DNA of 64,000 nucleotides from Pedobacter nyackensis (GCF_900176505.1 NZ_FWYB01000005.1:186001-250000); one strand, 5' to 3'; positions 42,405 to 51,563 are shown, counted from the stretch's first letter. The notes: a model not told the origin generated them from the letters alone. Program-made: numbers and translations.

Positions 42405-43985
42405 GTGAAAAGACTTATTATAGGTACAAGAGGTAGCGACCTGGCTTTATGGCAAGCCAATTTCATTAAAGATAAATTAGCAGCTATCGGTGTTGAAGCT
42501 GAGTTGAAGGTTATCAAAACCCAGGGCGACAAGATTTTAAATCTTAGATTAGATAAGCTGGAAGGCAAAGGTTTTTTTACCAAGGAATTGGAAGAAGAAC
42601 TTTTAGGTGGTACCATTGATATCGCTGTCCACTCTCATAAAGATTTACCAACTGTTCATCCTGCAGGATTAACGATTGCTGCCGTAACGGAGCGTGAGGA
42701 TCCTTCAGAGCTTTTATTGATTCTTAAGGATTGTGTAAATATTACGCATAACCTTTCATTGAAAACTGGCGCGATGGTAGGAACTTCATCAAACAGACGT
42801 AAGGCGCAGTTACTTGCACTTCGTCCTGATTTGAATATTGAGGATTTGAGAGGGAATGTACCTACACGTATACAAAAGTTGAGAGATGAAGATTATGATG
42901 CAATCGTGCTGGCAAAGGCCGGTGTAAACCGTTTGAATATCGATCTTTCTGAATTTCATGTTGAGGTGATAGATACTACTGAAATGGTTCCTGCACCTGC
43001 ACAAGGCGCATTGGCTATTCAGATCCGGGAAAATGATACCGAATTATTCGATACCCTGCAACAAATACATGATCCGGAAACAGCAGCTGAAATTGGTATA
43101 GAACGTAAAGTGCTGAACCTATTTGAAGGCGGTTGTCATATGCCTTTGGGCTGTTATTGCAAAAAGGAAAACGGACAATATGAAGTTTGGACTTCAAAAG
43201 CCGAAACTGATGAAGATTTTCCTGATCGTTTATTTTACAGGGTAGAAAATCTGGATGGTTTGGCGGAAAAGATTGTAGCTAAATTTAGTAAGGAAAGAAA
43301 GTTCCCTAAGAAAGTATTTATTTCAAGAGAAGTAGGTGAACACAATTATTTCAGAAAAGCCCTTGAAAAACATAATATAGAAATTGATGCGAGATCGCTG
43401 ATCCGTACTTTTCCTATCGTTACGGTCTTAGATCCGTTTTATTTAAAACATGTAGACTGGATCTTTTTTGCCAGCAGAAATAGCGTTGACTATTTCTTTA
43501 AATTAAAACCGACCTTACCTAAGCATGTGAAGTTTGGTGTTGCCGGTAAAGGTTCGGAAGATTCTTTAAGAAGAATAGGCCATTTGGCTGATTATGTTGG
43601 TGAAGGTGGTGATATTGAAGAGGTAGGAGAATTGTTTGCAGAAGCTGTTGCTGGAAAAACAGTATTGTTTCCAAGGGCACAGGATTCATTGTTAAGCATT
43701 CAAAAAGCTTTAAAGTCGGATACGAAAGTAGTTGATTTACCAATTTATGAAACCGTTATCGAAGAAAATATAGATCAGACTTATGCTGAAGTACTCATCT
43801 TTACAAGTCCTTCGAATGTGGAAGCTTATTTTGTAGATAACCTCCTGGAACCAGGACAAAAGGTAATTGCGATAGGTAATTCTACTGCTAAAAAATTCGA
43901 TGAAATGGGTGTGAAATGTATTCTACCTTATTCTCCTGATGAGATCGGCTTAGCTGAAGCCGTTTTTGGAATTGATATAAAATAG
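42405..43985 (+). CDS. hemC: Bifunctional hydroxymethylbilane synthase / uroporphyrinogen-III synthase
   Basis: A 526-residue fusion with a GTG start. Residues 1 to about 300 are HemC: IGTRGSDLALWQANF, the catalytic Asp80 in HSHKDLP, EDLRGNVPTRIQKL and the dipyrromethane-cofactor Cys244 in EGGCHMPLG. Residues about 302-526 are a HemD domain (KKVFISREVGEHNYFRKAL, DWIFFASRNSVDYFF, VLIFTSPSNVEAYF, KVIAIGNSTAKKFDEMGV). The two consecutive steps from porphobilinogen to uroporphyrinogen III are thus made by one polypeptide, which suits the unstable intermediate. No separate hemD occurs in the window. Follows hemA. Confidence 0.93.
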   Translation: MKRLIIGTRGSDLALWQANFIKDKLAAIGVEAELKVIKTQGDKILNLRLDKLEGKGFFTKELEEELLGGTIDIAVHSHKDLPTVHPAGLTIAAVTEREDPSELLLILKDCVNITHNLSLKTGAMVGTSSNRRKAQLLALRPDLNIEDLRGNVPTRIQKLRDEDYDAIVLAKAGVNRLNIDLSEFHVEVIDTTEMVPAPAQGALAIQIRENDTELFDTLQQIHDPETAAEIGIERKVLNLFEGGCHMPLGCYCKKENGQYEVWTSKAETDEDFPDRLFYRVENLDGLAEKIVAKFSKERKFPKKVFISREVGEHNYFRKALEKHNIEIDARSLIRTFPIVTVLDPFYLKHVDWIFFASRNSVDYFFKLKPTLPKHVKFGVAGKGSEDSLRRIGHLADYVGEGGDIEEVGELFAEAVAGKTVLFPRAQDSLLSIQKALKSDTKVVDLPIYETVIEENIDQTYAEVLIFTSPSNVEAYFVDNLLEPGQKVIAIGNSTAKKFDEMGVKCILPYSPDEIGLAEAVFGIDIK

Positions 43986-44022
43986 TTTTAGTATTTAGAT
44001 GTTAGTTTTAGACTTTAGATAC
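43983..44022. repeat. 20-bp direct tandem repeat between hemCD and hemB
   Basis: Units 43983-44002 and 44003-44022 share TAGTTTTAG at the start and TTTAGAT near the end, with three or so differences. They begin within the hemCD stop region. No promoter or hairpin function is apparent. Confidence 0.6.
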
Positions 44023-44087
44023 ATTGTGTAAAAATAATTTGCTATTGAATACTAATCTAACTGCTGCATACTTAATAAAAGAAAAAT

Positions 44088-45056
44088 ATGTTACATCGTC
44101 CGCGTAGATTAAGGAAAAACCCGATTGTGAGAGAGATGGTAGCCGAAACACGGTTATCTAAAGACATGTTTGTTTATCCGTACTTTGTTGTACCGGGAAA
44201 AGATGTGGTTCATCCACTTGATGCAATGCCTGGCATTAGTCATTTTTCTGAAGATACCCTGGTAAGGGATGTTGAGAAGGGATTGAAACTTGGTGTAAAC
44301 AAGATCATGCTTTTTGGTGTAGGAGATGAGAAAAGCGAAAACGCTGCATCTGCATACCACGATCACTCTTTGGTGCCTTCTGCTGTACGTTTGTTGAAAA
44401 AGAACTTTGGTGATGATCTTTACATCGTAACAGATGTTTGTGTGTGTTCTTATACGACGCATGGACATTGTGGGATATTAAAGGATGATTACGTACAAAA
44501 TGACGAAACGGTAGAAGTAATAGCCAAAATGGCACTTACCCATGCGCAGGCTGGAGCAGATATGCTGGCGCCGTCAGATATGATGGACGGACGCATAGCT
44601 GCAATTAGAAGCGTATTGGATGGTGCTAATTATGTGAATACTGCTATTATGTCACATGCTACGAAGTTTGCATCGGCCTATTATGGACCATTTAGAGAGG
44701 CGGCAGACTGTGCACCGAGTAAAGGTGACAGGAAAGCTTATCAGATGGATTTCAGGAATGGGACTGAGGCTTTAAGAGAAGCATTACTGGATGAAAGTGA
44801 AGGCGCAGATGTATTAATGGTGAAGCCAGCTTTGGCTTATCTGGATATTATGCAAAACTTGAAGCAACATACTGATTTGCCTATTGCCTGCTACAATGTA
44901 TCCGGAGAGTACTCGATGGTAAAGGCAGCTGCGCAAAAAGGCTGGATAGATGAACAAAAAGTGGTGATGGAAACGATGCATGCTTTCGCACGCGCTGGAG
45001 CAAGTATCATTACTACCTATCATATTAGGGATATTGTTGAAAAGAATTGGATGTAA
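44088..45056 (+). CDS. hemB: Porphobilinogen synthase (delta-aminolevulinate dehydratase)
   Basis: A 322-residue enzyme that condenses two ALA molecules. The zinc site VTDVCVCSYTTHGHCG has three cysteines, which marks the zinc-dependent type. Active-site lysines lie in MSHATKFASAYYGPFR and VLMVKPALAYLD. The N-terminal RPRRLRKNPIVREMVAETRLSKDMFVYPYFV arm is typical of the octameric enzyme. It sits third in the heme cluster, after a 102-bp gap holding a short tandem repeat, and before hemL. Confidence 0.97.
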   Translation: MLHRPRRLRKNPIVREMVAETRLSKDMFVYPYFVVPGKDVVHPLDAMPGISHFSEDTLVRDVEKGLKLGVNKIMLFGVGDEKSENAASAYHDHSLVPSAVRLLKKNFGDDLYIVTDVCVCSYTTHGHCGILKDDYVQNDETVEVIAKMALTHAQAGADMLAPSDMMDGRIAAIRSVLDGANYVNTAIMSHATKFASAYYGPFREAADCAPSKGDRKAYQMDFRNGTEALREALLDESEGADVLMVKPALAYLDIMQNLKQHTDLPIACYNVSGEYSMVKAAAQKGWIDEQKVVMETMHAFARAGASIITTYHIRDIVEKNWM

Positions 45057-45104
45057 GTAGTATCTTGTTGGGAACCACAGGATACACAGAATTGAAATAA
45101 GCAT

Positions 45105-46478
45105 ATGTTAGAATCTTTAAAAAAAATGTTTTCAGGAAATGAAGGCGATTTACCTGTAAACACAGGCAGTAAACCGGATATTTCCAGAGAGAAGTCGGCA
45201 GAACTATACGAAAAGGCTAAAAACTATTTCCCGGGTGGTGTAAACTCACCGGTAAGAGCTTTTAAATCCGTTTATGGAACTCCTCTTTTTATTCAAAAAG
45301 GAGATGGTTGCTTTGTATGGGACGCAGACGGCAATCAATTTATAGATTTTTGTGCTAGCTGGGGTCCATTGATCCTGGGTCACAATAATGCAAAGGTTAG
45401 GGAAAAGGTTACTGAGGTGATGCAGAACGGCATGAGCTTCGGTGCACCAACAGCATTGGAAAATGAGTTGGCCGAACTGATCATTAAGAATAACAGGTTT
45501 GTTGAAAAAATACGCTTTACCAGCTCGGGTACAGAAGCTGTTATGTCTGCTATCAGATTGGCACGCGGATATACCGGCAGGGATAAGATTATTAAATTTG
45601 AAGGTTGCTACCATGGCCACACTGATTCACTTCTGGTAAAAGCTGGTTCAGGGCTGGTTACATTTGGTGAAACTTCATCTGCGGGTGTACCTAAGTCTTT
45701 TGCCCAGGAGACCATCGTGTTGCCGTTAAATGATACAGAAGCTTTAAAACAGGCTTTCGATCAATTTAAAGATCAGGTAGCTGCGGTTATTATTGAAGGT
45801 ATTCCGGCAAATAACGGATTGTTGATGCAGGATGCTGCCTATATTGAGTTCTTGCAGGGCATCTGTAAAGAGAATAATGCCTTGTTGATATTTGACGAGG
45901 TAATTACCGGTTTCAGATTAGGTTTTGAAGGGGCTGCTGCTCATTATGGTGTTAAACCTGATATTGTTACTTATGGTAAAATTATAGGTGGGGGCTTGCC
46001 GGTAGGTATGTATGGTGCTTCTGCTGAAATTATGGGACATATTTCGCCTGATGGGGGAGTTTACCAGGCTGGTACACTTTCCGGTAATCCGGTGGCTATG
46101 GCTGCGGGAATTGCTCAGCTTACTGAATTGTTGCGTTCTGGTTTTTATAAGGACCTGAATAATAAAACCAGTGAGTTTGCAGAAAGCATTCAGCGTTTTG
46201 CAACTGCTAGAAATTATAAAATAAAGGTATTTTATATAGGTTCAATCTTCTGGATTGCATTTACTGATAAAGATAAAATCCAGACTGCAGCGGATATTGA
46301 CCACAACAGTATGGAGAAATTTAAAGTGATGCATAGAGAGTTATTGAATAGGGGAATCTATTTAGGTCCTTCGGGATATGAGGTAGGTTTTGTTTCTGCT
46401 GCGCATACAAAAATAGAACTTGAAAAAGCTAAAAGGGCCATATTTGACAGCCTTGATGTTGTTTTCAGGAACAAGTAA
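45105..46478 (+). CDS. hemL: Glutamate-1-semialdehyde 2,1-aminomutase
   Basis: A 457-residue PLP enzyme that converts the HemA product to 5-aminolevulinate. FPGGVNSPVRAFKSV, FTSSGTEAVMSAIRLARGYTGRDKIIKFEGCYHGHTDSLLVKAGSG, LIFDEVITGFRLGFEGAA and the PLP-lysine in YGKIIGGGLPVGMYG are all present. The first about 28 residues (MLESLKKMFSGNEGDLPVNTGSK) precede the usual family start at ISREKSAELYEKA; an internal start cannot be excluded, but the ATG at 45105 is the only one nearby. Its gene order next to hemB fits a single heme operon. Confidence 0.96.
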   Translation: MLESLKKMFSGNEGDLPVNTGSKPDISREKSAELYEKAKNYFPGGVNSPVRAFKSVYGTPLFIQKGDGCFVWDADGNQFIDFCASWGPLILGHNNAKVREKVTEVMQNGMSFGAPTALENELAELIIKNNRFVEKIRFTSSGTEAVMSAIRLARGYTGRDKIIKFEGCYHGHTDSLLVKAGSGLVTFGETSSAGVPKSFAQETIVLPLNDTEALKQAFDQFKDQVAAVIIEGIPANNGLLMQDAAYIEFLQGICKENNALLIFDEVITGFRLGFEGAAAHYGVKPDIVTYGKIIGGGLPVGMYGASAEIMGHISPDGGVYQAGTLSGNPVAMAAGIAQLTELLRSGFYKDLNNKTSEFAESIQRFATARNYKIKVFYIGSIFWIAFTDKDKIQTAADIDHNSMEKFKVMHRELLNRGIYLGPSGYEVGFVSAAHTKIELEKAKRAIFDSLDVVFRNK

Positions 46479-46513
46479 TTAATGGTATATTTATAGGGTA
46501 AATACAGGTAATC

Positions 46514-47380
46514 TTGAAAAAGTCGATCGTTATATTTTATTTCATGCTGCTTTATGCTCTGGTACAATTGATCTCCTGGGGAACACTGGTAGTGAGGTTG
46601 GAACCTGCCAGAATGGCAATGGTCATGGGAGAGGGATCAGTGTTTTTATTTTTACTTTGTATAGGTGCTTATTTTTTGCACCGCTCTATAAAAAAAGAAG
46701 AACGCTTGCGTGAACAACAACAGAACTTTTTGTTATCTGTTACGCATGAGTTGAAATCTCCATTGGCCGCCATAAAATTGTCTATTCAAACGATCGTAAA
46801 GCGCGATCTGGATAAGGCCAGACAAACCTCATTGTTGAGCAATTCACTGAAAGATATTGAACGTTTAGACGATCTGGTAGAAAATATGTTGCTGGCTACC
46901 AAGATCGAAAACCGCTCTTATTCGTTTCCTAAGGAACAATTTGACTTTTCTGACCTGGTAACTAAGATTACGGATAGGTTGCAGGTGCATTCATGTGGAT
47001 GTGAGCAATTGATCACTCCGAAAATCAAACCGGGCATTAAAGTGATGGGCGATCAGTTTGCACTTTCATCAGTAGTGACAAACCTTGTGGAGAATGCCGT
47101 GAAGTATTCCGGACCTTGTGCTGATGTTGAGGTTGAGTTAACTGAGAAAGATGGACATGCTTTTTTAAAGGTGTCTGACAAAGGACCTGGTATTCCTGAT
47201 GCCGAAAAGATGCTTATTTTCGATAAATTTTACCGCGTTGGTGATGAGAATGTCAGAAAATCAAAGGGAACAGGTTTAGGCCTGTTTATTGTTAAGGAAG
47301 TATTACAAAGCCACGACGCTGATATCAGCGTTAGAGATAACGTACCGCAAGGTGCTATTTTTGAAATAACATTTAGTTGA
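46514..47380 (+). CDS. Membrane sensor histidine kinase
   Basis: A 288-residue kinase with a TTG start. Two helices (about 6-24 and 41-56) flank a very short loop of about 16 residues, so it senses within the membrane or near it rather than by a periplasmic domain. The HisKA box is SVTHELKSPLAAIKLSI with His78, then NLVENAVKYSG (N box), SDKGPGIPD (G1), FYRVGDENVRKSKGTGLGLFIVKEVL (F and G2). The response regulator follows directly. Its place between hemL and hemE suggests heme, oxygen or redox as the signal, which is inference. Confidence 0.9.
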   Translation: MKKSIVIFYFMLLYALVQLISWGTLVVRLEPARMAMVMGEGSVFLFLLCIGAYFLHRSIKKEERLREQQQNFLLSVTHELKSPLAAIKLSIQTIVKRDLDKARQTSLLSNSLKDIERLDDLVENMLLATKIENRSYSFPKEQFDFSDLVTKITDRLQVHSCGCEQLITPKIKPGIKVMGDQFALSSVVTNLVENAVKYSGPCADVEVELTEKDGHAFLKVSDKGPGIPDAEKMLIFDKFYRVGDENVRKSKGTGLGLFIVKEVLQSHDADISVRDNVPQGAIFEITFS

Positions 47381-47382
47381 TT

Positions 47383-48087
47383 ATGCAACAGAAATTAAGA
47401 ATACTGCTGGTTGAAGATGAAGACCATTTATTAGATGCGATAAAATTAAACCTTGAGCTTGAAGGTTACAAAGTACATGCTGTAAAAGACGGTAAAACGG
47501 CCTTAAAGGTTTTTAAGGAAGAACGTTTTAACCTGATCATTCTGGATGTAATGCTTCCTGAAATGGATGGTTTCCAGGTGTGTGAAACCATCAGATTGGA
47601 AAATACTGAAGTGCCAATTCTTTTCTTAACTGCTAAAAATACCAGCGAAGACAGAGTTATGGGCCTTAAAAAGGGTGCCGATGATTACCTGGTAAAACCA
47701 TTCAACCTGGAAGAACTGATTCTAAGGGTAGGTATTCTGGTTAAACGCAGTATGAAAGCTGACGACTTAAAAGAAATAAATTCATATAAAATTGGTGACA
47801 AAACCATTTATTTCAATTCATTTGAGTTGAAACAAGATGATGGAGTTATTGTTCCTTTAACCAAAAAGGAGACCATGCTGTTGAAATTGCTGATAGAGCG
47901 TAAAAATGAAGCTGTATCGCGTGAGCAGATCCTGGAAACAGTATGGAATTACGACGTTTATCCTTCTACCAGGACAATCGATAACTTTATTTTAACCTTC
48001 CGTAAATATTTTGAACCAGATCAGAAAAATCCGGTTTATTTTCATTCGATCAGAGGCGTAGGTTATAAATTCACGGATATTCATTAA
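47383..48087 (+). CDS. OmpR/PhoB-type response regulator
   Basis: With the ATG at 47383 (2 nt after the kinase stop; the TTG at 47377 overlaps it) the protein has 234 residues. The receiver has LLVEDEDHLLDAI, phospho-acceptor Asp55 in LIILDVMLPEMDGF, the TAKN switch and YLVKPF Lys. The winged-helix effector has PLTKKETMLLKLLIERKNEAVSREQILETVWNYDVYPSTRTIDNFILTFRKYFE and ends HSIRGVGYKF. It is the partner of the preceding kinase. Its targets may include the surrounding hem genes; no operator was recognised. Confidence 0.93.
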   Translation: MQQKLRILLVEDEDHLLDAIKLNLELEGYKVHAVKDGKTALKVFKEERFNLIILDVMLPEMDGFQVCETIRLENTEVPILFLTAKNTSEDRVMGLKKGADDYLVKPFNLEELILRVGILVKRSMKADDLKEINSYKIGDKTIYFNSFELKQDDGVIVPLTKKETMLLKLLIERKNEAVSREQILETVWNYDVYPSTRTIDNFILTFRKYFEPDQKNPVYFHSIRGVGYKFTDIH

Positions 48088-48602
48088 TGTATAATTCAAA
48101 AGGCAGGTATGCCCTGATGATAGTTTTTGCTATCGCCGGTTTGGTGTGCCTTTTTTACGATCAATATCAGCTGGCATTTCTTGCCGGCTTTTTGTTTGCA
48201 TTTGTGTTATGGAGCCATTTTAAACAAAGCTCTATACTGCTGGCTTCAAAGTATTTTAAAAACGGTGATCATGCACGTGCTGAAAAGCTGTTAAATGAAG
48301 TGCCAAATGCAGACAGGTTGGCCAGGAATAGACGTGGCTATTACGAGTTCATGCGTGCCAATATCGCTTTGAAAAAAGAGGATTATGAGGCCGCAGAATT
48401 TCACTTTCAAATCGCCAGCCGTTTTCCGCTAGGTGGAAAGAATGATAAAGCTTTTGTTATGATTCATTTGGCTAATCTGGCATTGAGAAAGAAAGATAAG
48501 GTGCGTAGCAGTGCCTATCTTGAAAAAGCAAAAGAGCTGGCGCTAACAGCAAAGGCTCAGGATATAATTAGTAAGATAGAGAAAGAAGTAAACAGTTTAT
48601 AA
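48087..48602 (+). CDS. Small membrane-anchored TPR-like protein
   Basis: A 171-residue protein whose ATG overlaps the response-regulator stop (taATG). Two N-terminal helices (about 8-25 and 28-44) anchor it. The rest is helical repeats with TPR features: ASKYFKNGDHARAEKLLNEVP, YEFMRANIALKKEDYEAAEFHFQIASRFP and AFVMIHLANLALRKKDKVRSSAYLEKAKELA. It probably acts as a scaffold at the membrane. Its coupling to the two-component genes suggests an accessory role in that signalling or in assembling heme enzymes. Confidence 0.7.
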   Translation: MYNSKGRYALMIVFAIAGLVCLFYDQYQLAFLAGFLFAFVLWSHFKQSSILLASKYFKNGDHARAEKLLNEVPNADRLARNRRGYYEFMRANIALKKEDYEAAEFHFQIASRFPLGGKNDKAFVMIHLANLALRKKDKVRSSAYLEKAKELALTAKAQDIISKIEKEVNSL

Positions 48603-48630
48603 AAAGAAATAGAGGATAAATTAAGAAGAG

Positions 48631-49653
48631 ATGAACACGTTATTTTTAGATGCAGCATTTTCAAAGCAAACAGAACGTCCACCAGTATGGATGATGCGCC
48701 AGGCAGGTCGTTTTATGCCGGAATATTGGGAGATTAAAAACAAATACTCCTTTTTGGAAATGTGCAAAACACCTGAAATTGCTGCTGATGTAACGATGTT
48801 GCCGGTTGATTTGTTAGGTATAGACGCTGCTATTTTATTTTCAGATATCCTGGTTACAGGTGAAGCAATGGGTGGTGATCTAAGCTTTACACAAGGTGTT
48901 GGTCCGAAATATGCCAATCCTGTGCGTACACTGAAAGATGTGGATGCTTTGGAGGTAGATGTATTGGACAAATTACAATATGTTGCTGATGCGATTAAAG
49001 TAATACAACAACGTTTAAATGGAAGTATTCCTCTAATCGGCTTTGCTGGTGCACCATTTACCGTAATGAGTTACCTTGTTGAAGGCGGTTCATCTAAAGA
49101 TTTTAAATTAACCAAGTTGTTAATGCACAATCAGCCTGAGGTGGCGCATAAATTGTTGGCTAAAATTGCAAAGGTTACTGCTGATTATCTGAATCTGCAA
49201 ATCGCGGCTGGTGTAAACGCTATTCAAATCTTTGATAGCTGGGCATTGGCTTTATCATGGAACGACTATCAGGAGTTCTCTCACCGTTATATCCAGGAAA
49301 TTATAGCTAACCTTAACAGAAAAGATATTCCTGTAATTTCTTTCTGTAAAGGAAGTTCTGTATTTGCTCCAATTATGGCTGAAGCTAAGCCGGATGTAAT
49401 TTCGGTAGATTGGAATGCAGATCTCCTAAATATTAAGAACAGTCTGCCTGCCGGTATTGCTGTACAAGGTAATATGGATCCTCATATTTTGTATGCAGAC
49501 AAGCCTGTAATTAAGAAAGAGATTCTCAGATTATTTGAGCGCATGCGCGGTCAGGATGGCTTCATTTTTAACTTAGGTCATGGTATTATGCCAGATATTC
49601 CTTTTGACAACGTAAAATACGCTGTTGAAGTAATTAAGGACTTTAAATATTAA
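48631..49653 (+). CDS. hemE: Uroporphyrinogen decarboxylase
   Basis: A 340-residue cofactor-free TIM-barrel enzyme that makes coproporphyrinogen III. PPVWMMRQAGRFMPEYWEIK is the N-terminal signature with the catalytic Arg pair, followed by DAAILFSDILV (key Asp), PLIGFAGAPFTVMSYLVEGGSSKDF, and FNLGHGIMPDIP. It lies 28 nt after the TPR gene and 5 nt before hemJ, in the second half of the heme cluster. Confidence 0.97.
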   Translation: MNTLFLDAAFSKQTERPPVWMMRQAGRFMPEYWEIKNKYSFLEMCKTPEIAADVTMLPVDLLGIDAAILFSDILVTGEAMGGDLSFTQGVGPKYANPVRTLKDVDALEVDVLDKLQYVADAIKVIQQRLNGSIPLIGFAGAPFTVMSYLVEGGSSKDFKLTKLLMHNQPEVAHKLLAKIAKVTADYLNLQIAAGVNAIQIFDSWALALSWNDYQEFSHRYIQEIIANLNRKDIPVISFCKGSSVFAPIMAEAKPDVISVDWNADLLNIKNSLPAGIAVQGNMDPHILYADKPVIKKEILRLFERMRGQDGFIFNLGHGIMPDIPFDNVKYAVEVIKDFKY

Positions 49654-49658
49654 GCTTA

Positions 49659-50207
49659 ATGGAGAAATACTATTTATACGTCATGTCTGTCCATATCATC
49701 TTTGTGGTGAGCTGGATGGCAGGATTGTTTTATAGTGTACGTTTATTCATTTACCATACTGAAGCCGAGGATAGGCCTGAAATTGAACGTAATATCCTGC
49801 AAAGGGAATATGAAAAAATAGAGCGTAAACTTTGGCATATCATCACAACGCCTGCAATGGTGCTTACTGTACTTGCCGGCATTGGAATGGTTTGTATCAG
49901 ACCAGGCTTGCTTCAGGCCCCCTGGTTGCATGTAAAACTAGGTTTTGTTGCGGCATTATTAGTGTATCATTTTATTTGTCAGAATATTATGAAGCAGCTA
50001 AAGTATGGCACATGTAAAATCAGTTCATTTCAATTGAGACTTTGGAATGAAGTAGCTACTATACTCCTGGTAGCGATAGTATTTACAGTAGTTTTAAAAA
50101 GTGCCGTAGATTGGGTTTATGGGCTTATTGGTTTAATTATTTTTGCTGTTGTGATTATGGTGGCGGTAAAATGGTATAAGCACTATAGGAAAAAGCACGA
50201 TTGCTAA
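49659..50207 (+). CDS. hemJ: Protoporphyrinogen oxidase HemJ-like membrane protein
   Basis: A 182-residue protein with four to five transmembrane helices. The first helix SVHIIFVVSWMAGLFYSVRLFIYH carries the conserved His, and PWLHVKLGFVAALLVYHF the conserved Lys/His, of the HemJ (UPF0093/CopD-like) family, which oxidises protoporphyrinogen IX. The position 5 nt after hemE supports this over a CopD copper function. Genes for coproporphyrinogen oxidase and ferrochelatase are not in the window. An intrinsic terminator follows. Confidence 0.85.
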   Translation: MEKYYLYVMSVHIIFVVSWMAGLFYSVRLFIYHTEAEDRPEIERNILQREYEKIERKLWHIITTPAMVLTVLAGIGMVCIRPGLLQAPWLHVKLGFVAALLVYHFICQNIMKQLKYGTCKISSFQLRLWNEVATILLVAIVFTVVLKSAVDWVYGLIGLIIFAVVIMVAVKWYKHYRKKHDC

Positions 50208-50226
50208 CAAATTCAAATATTATTAG

Positions 50227-50258
50227 AATAGCTCCTGAATAGGGGCTATTTTTATTTT
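50227..50258 (+). terminator. Terminator of the heme cluster
   Basis: AATAGCTCC and GGGGCTATT form the stem (one mismatch), followed by TTTTATTTT. Confidence 0.85.
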
Positions 50259-50279
50259 ATAACTTTTTTTTTAACCACG

Positions 50280-50310
50280 TGCAACCTTTTCAATAATTCC
50301 TTCATCTTCT
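50280..50310 (+). promoter_or_regulatory. Putative ECF-type promoter upstream of the sigma gene
   Basis: TGCAACC at 50280-50286 resembles an ECF -35 (AAC core) and is followed after about 15 bp by TCATCTTCT. No TAnnTTTG element is present here. This suggests that the sigma factor transcribes its own gene. Confidence 0.4.
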
Positions 50311-50327
50311 ATATACCAAACACACAA

Positions 50328-50894
50328 ATGGAATTGACGCAATATAGTATAGATGAGCTACTAAAGGGATGCAGAGCCGGTAACCGGCAGCTGCAGGAAG
50401 CGCTTTACAGGCAGACGGCAGCTAAAATGCTGGCTGTTTGTATGCGCTACACCGGAGACAGAATGGAAGCTGAAGATGCATTGCAGGTTGGTTATGTTAA
50501 GGTATTTGAAAAGATAAAGGAGTATCGTGGTGAAGGTGCATTTGAAGGTTGGATAAGGAGAATTATGGTGAATACTGCAATTGAGAGTTACCGTAAAAAT
50601 ATAAGAATGATGAATGTGGTACCCATTGAAGAGGCTTATGATCAACCCTCGACTGGTTTTGATTTTAGCAGATTGGGTATACAGGATTTAATGAAATTGA
50701 TACAAAAGCTTTCAGATGGATATCGGATCGTATTTAATATGTATGCCATTGAAGGTTACTCTCATAAAGAAATTGCCACAGAACTGGGGATTTCTGAAGG
50801 GGCAAGCAAATCACAATTATCAAGGGCAAGAGCTATACTAAAAGCCGAGGTTATAAAAATGGAGGGCATAAATTATGCAACACATGAAGGATAG
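50328..50894 (+). CDS. ECF-type RNA polymerase sigma-70 factor
   Basis: A 188-residue sigma factor. Region 2 (about 25-95): YRQTAAKMLAVCMRYTGDRMEAEDALQVGYVKVFEKIKEYRGEGAFEGWIRRIMVNTAIESYRK. Region 4 (about 125-178): LSDGYRIVFNMYAIEGYSHKEIATELGISEGASKSQLSRARAILK, with a clear helix-turn-helix. It overlaps the next gene by 20 bp (11 bp if the second ATG is used), the usual sigma/anti-sigma arrangement. Such pairs in Bacteroidota often respond to envelope or oxidative stress, and the following outer-membrane gene may be a target. Confidence 0.92.
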   Translation: MELTQYSIDELLKGCRAGNRQLQEALYRQTAAKMLAVCMRYTGDRMEAEDALQVGYVKVFEKIKEYRGEGAFEGWIRRIMVNTAIESYRKNIRMMNVVPIEEAYDQPSTGFDFSRLGIQDLMKLIQKLSDGYRIVFNMYAIEGYSHKEIATELGISEGASKSQLSRARAILKAEVIKMEGINYATHEG

Positions 50895-51555
50895 AGAATT
50901 TGATCAGCTGTTTAAGGATAGATTGGAAGACGCAGAGGTACAACCTTCGGCAAATCTATGGGATAAGCTAGAAAAGGAATTAAAGCCCCGTAGAAAGCGT
51001 GTATTCCCTATCTATTGGATAGCTGCTGCAGTAGCCGTAATTGTACTGTCAGTGGTTTTAATGGTTCCGGACAGAGAAAAGATCAGACTTCAGGGGACAG
51101 TTGCGACTGTAAATGTGGAGTCTTCGTCAGTTGAAGGAAGTCATGATTCTTTATATGCGGATTCAAAAGCGGTGGCGGATATAGAAACAAAAACGTATGA
51201 AAGTACGCCATTGATTATCGCGCCGCGTTTAAATGAAGCTACTGCAGAGAAAGAGTTTACTGCAGTGCAACGAAAAGTAGCTGCCTCTCGTCCAGTTGTA
51301 AAACAGTCTGATAGCAGTAGGGTAGTAAAGAAACCTACGAGCCTGCCCGGTATTGTTGATCAGGATGTAGTAATAGCAAAGGCGGATGTACATGATGAAA
51401 TTAATGCAAATGTGATCAAAGAGGTTGATTATGTAGCCGCTAAAGCTGATAGAAGAGCATATAAATTTTTGAAATTTGACACCGATAATGATGAGTCCTC
51501 TTTGGTGGGAATTAACCTGGGATTTATAAGATTGAATTTAAAAAGAGATAAATAA
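50875..51555 (+). CDS. Putative anti-sigma factor, single-pass membrane protein
   Basis: 226 residues from ATG 50875, or 223 from ATG 50884. The cytoplasmic part (REFDQLFKDRLEDAEVQPSANLWDKLEKELKPRRKR) has the short helical pattern with a PSANLW motif seen in Bacteroidota proteins encoded after ECF sigma genes. A helix at about 43-64 (IYWIAAAVAVIVLSVVLMV) leads to a low-complexity, Ser/Val/Asp-rich extracytoplasmic region. Overlap with the sigma gene argues for a cognate anti-sigma role, but it lacks the ZAS zinc motif. Assignment is by context. Confidence 0.65.
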   Translation: MQHMKDREFDQLFKDRLEDAEVQPSANLWDKLEKELKPRRKRVFPIYWIAAAVAVIVLSVVLMVPDREKIRLQGTVATVNVESSSVEGSHDSLYADSKAVADIETKTYESTPLIIAPRLNEATAEKEFTAVQRKVAASRPVVKQSDSSRVVKKPTSLPGIVDQDVVIAKADVHDEINANVIKEVDYVAAKADRRAYKFLKFDTDNDESSLVGINLGFIRLNLKRDK

Positions 51556-51563
51556 ACCACGAT

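Noticed and set aside
45246..45620. 124-codon minus-strand frame within hemL
   Set aside because: Overlaps the most conserved part of hemL and has no homology features of its own.
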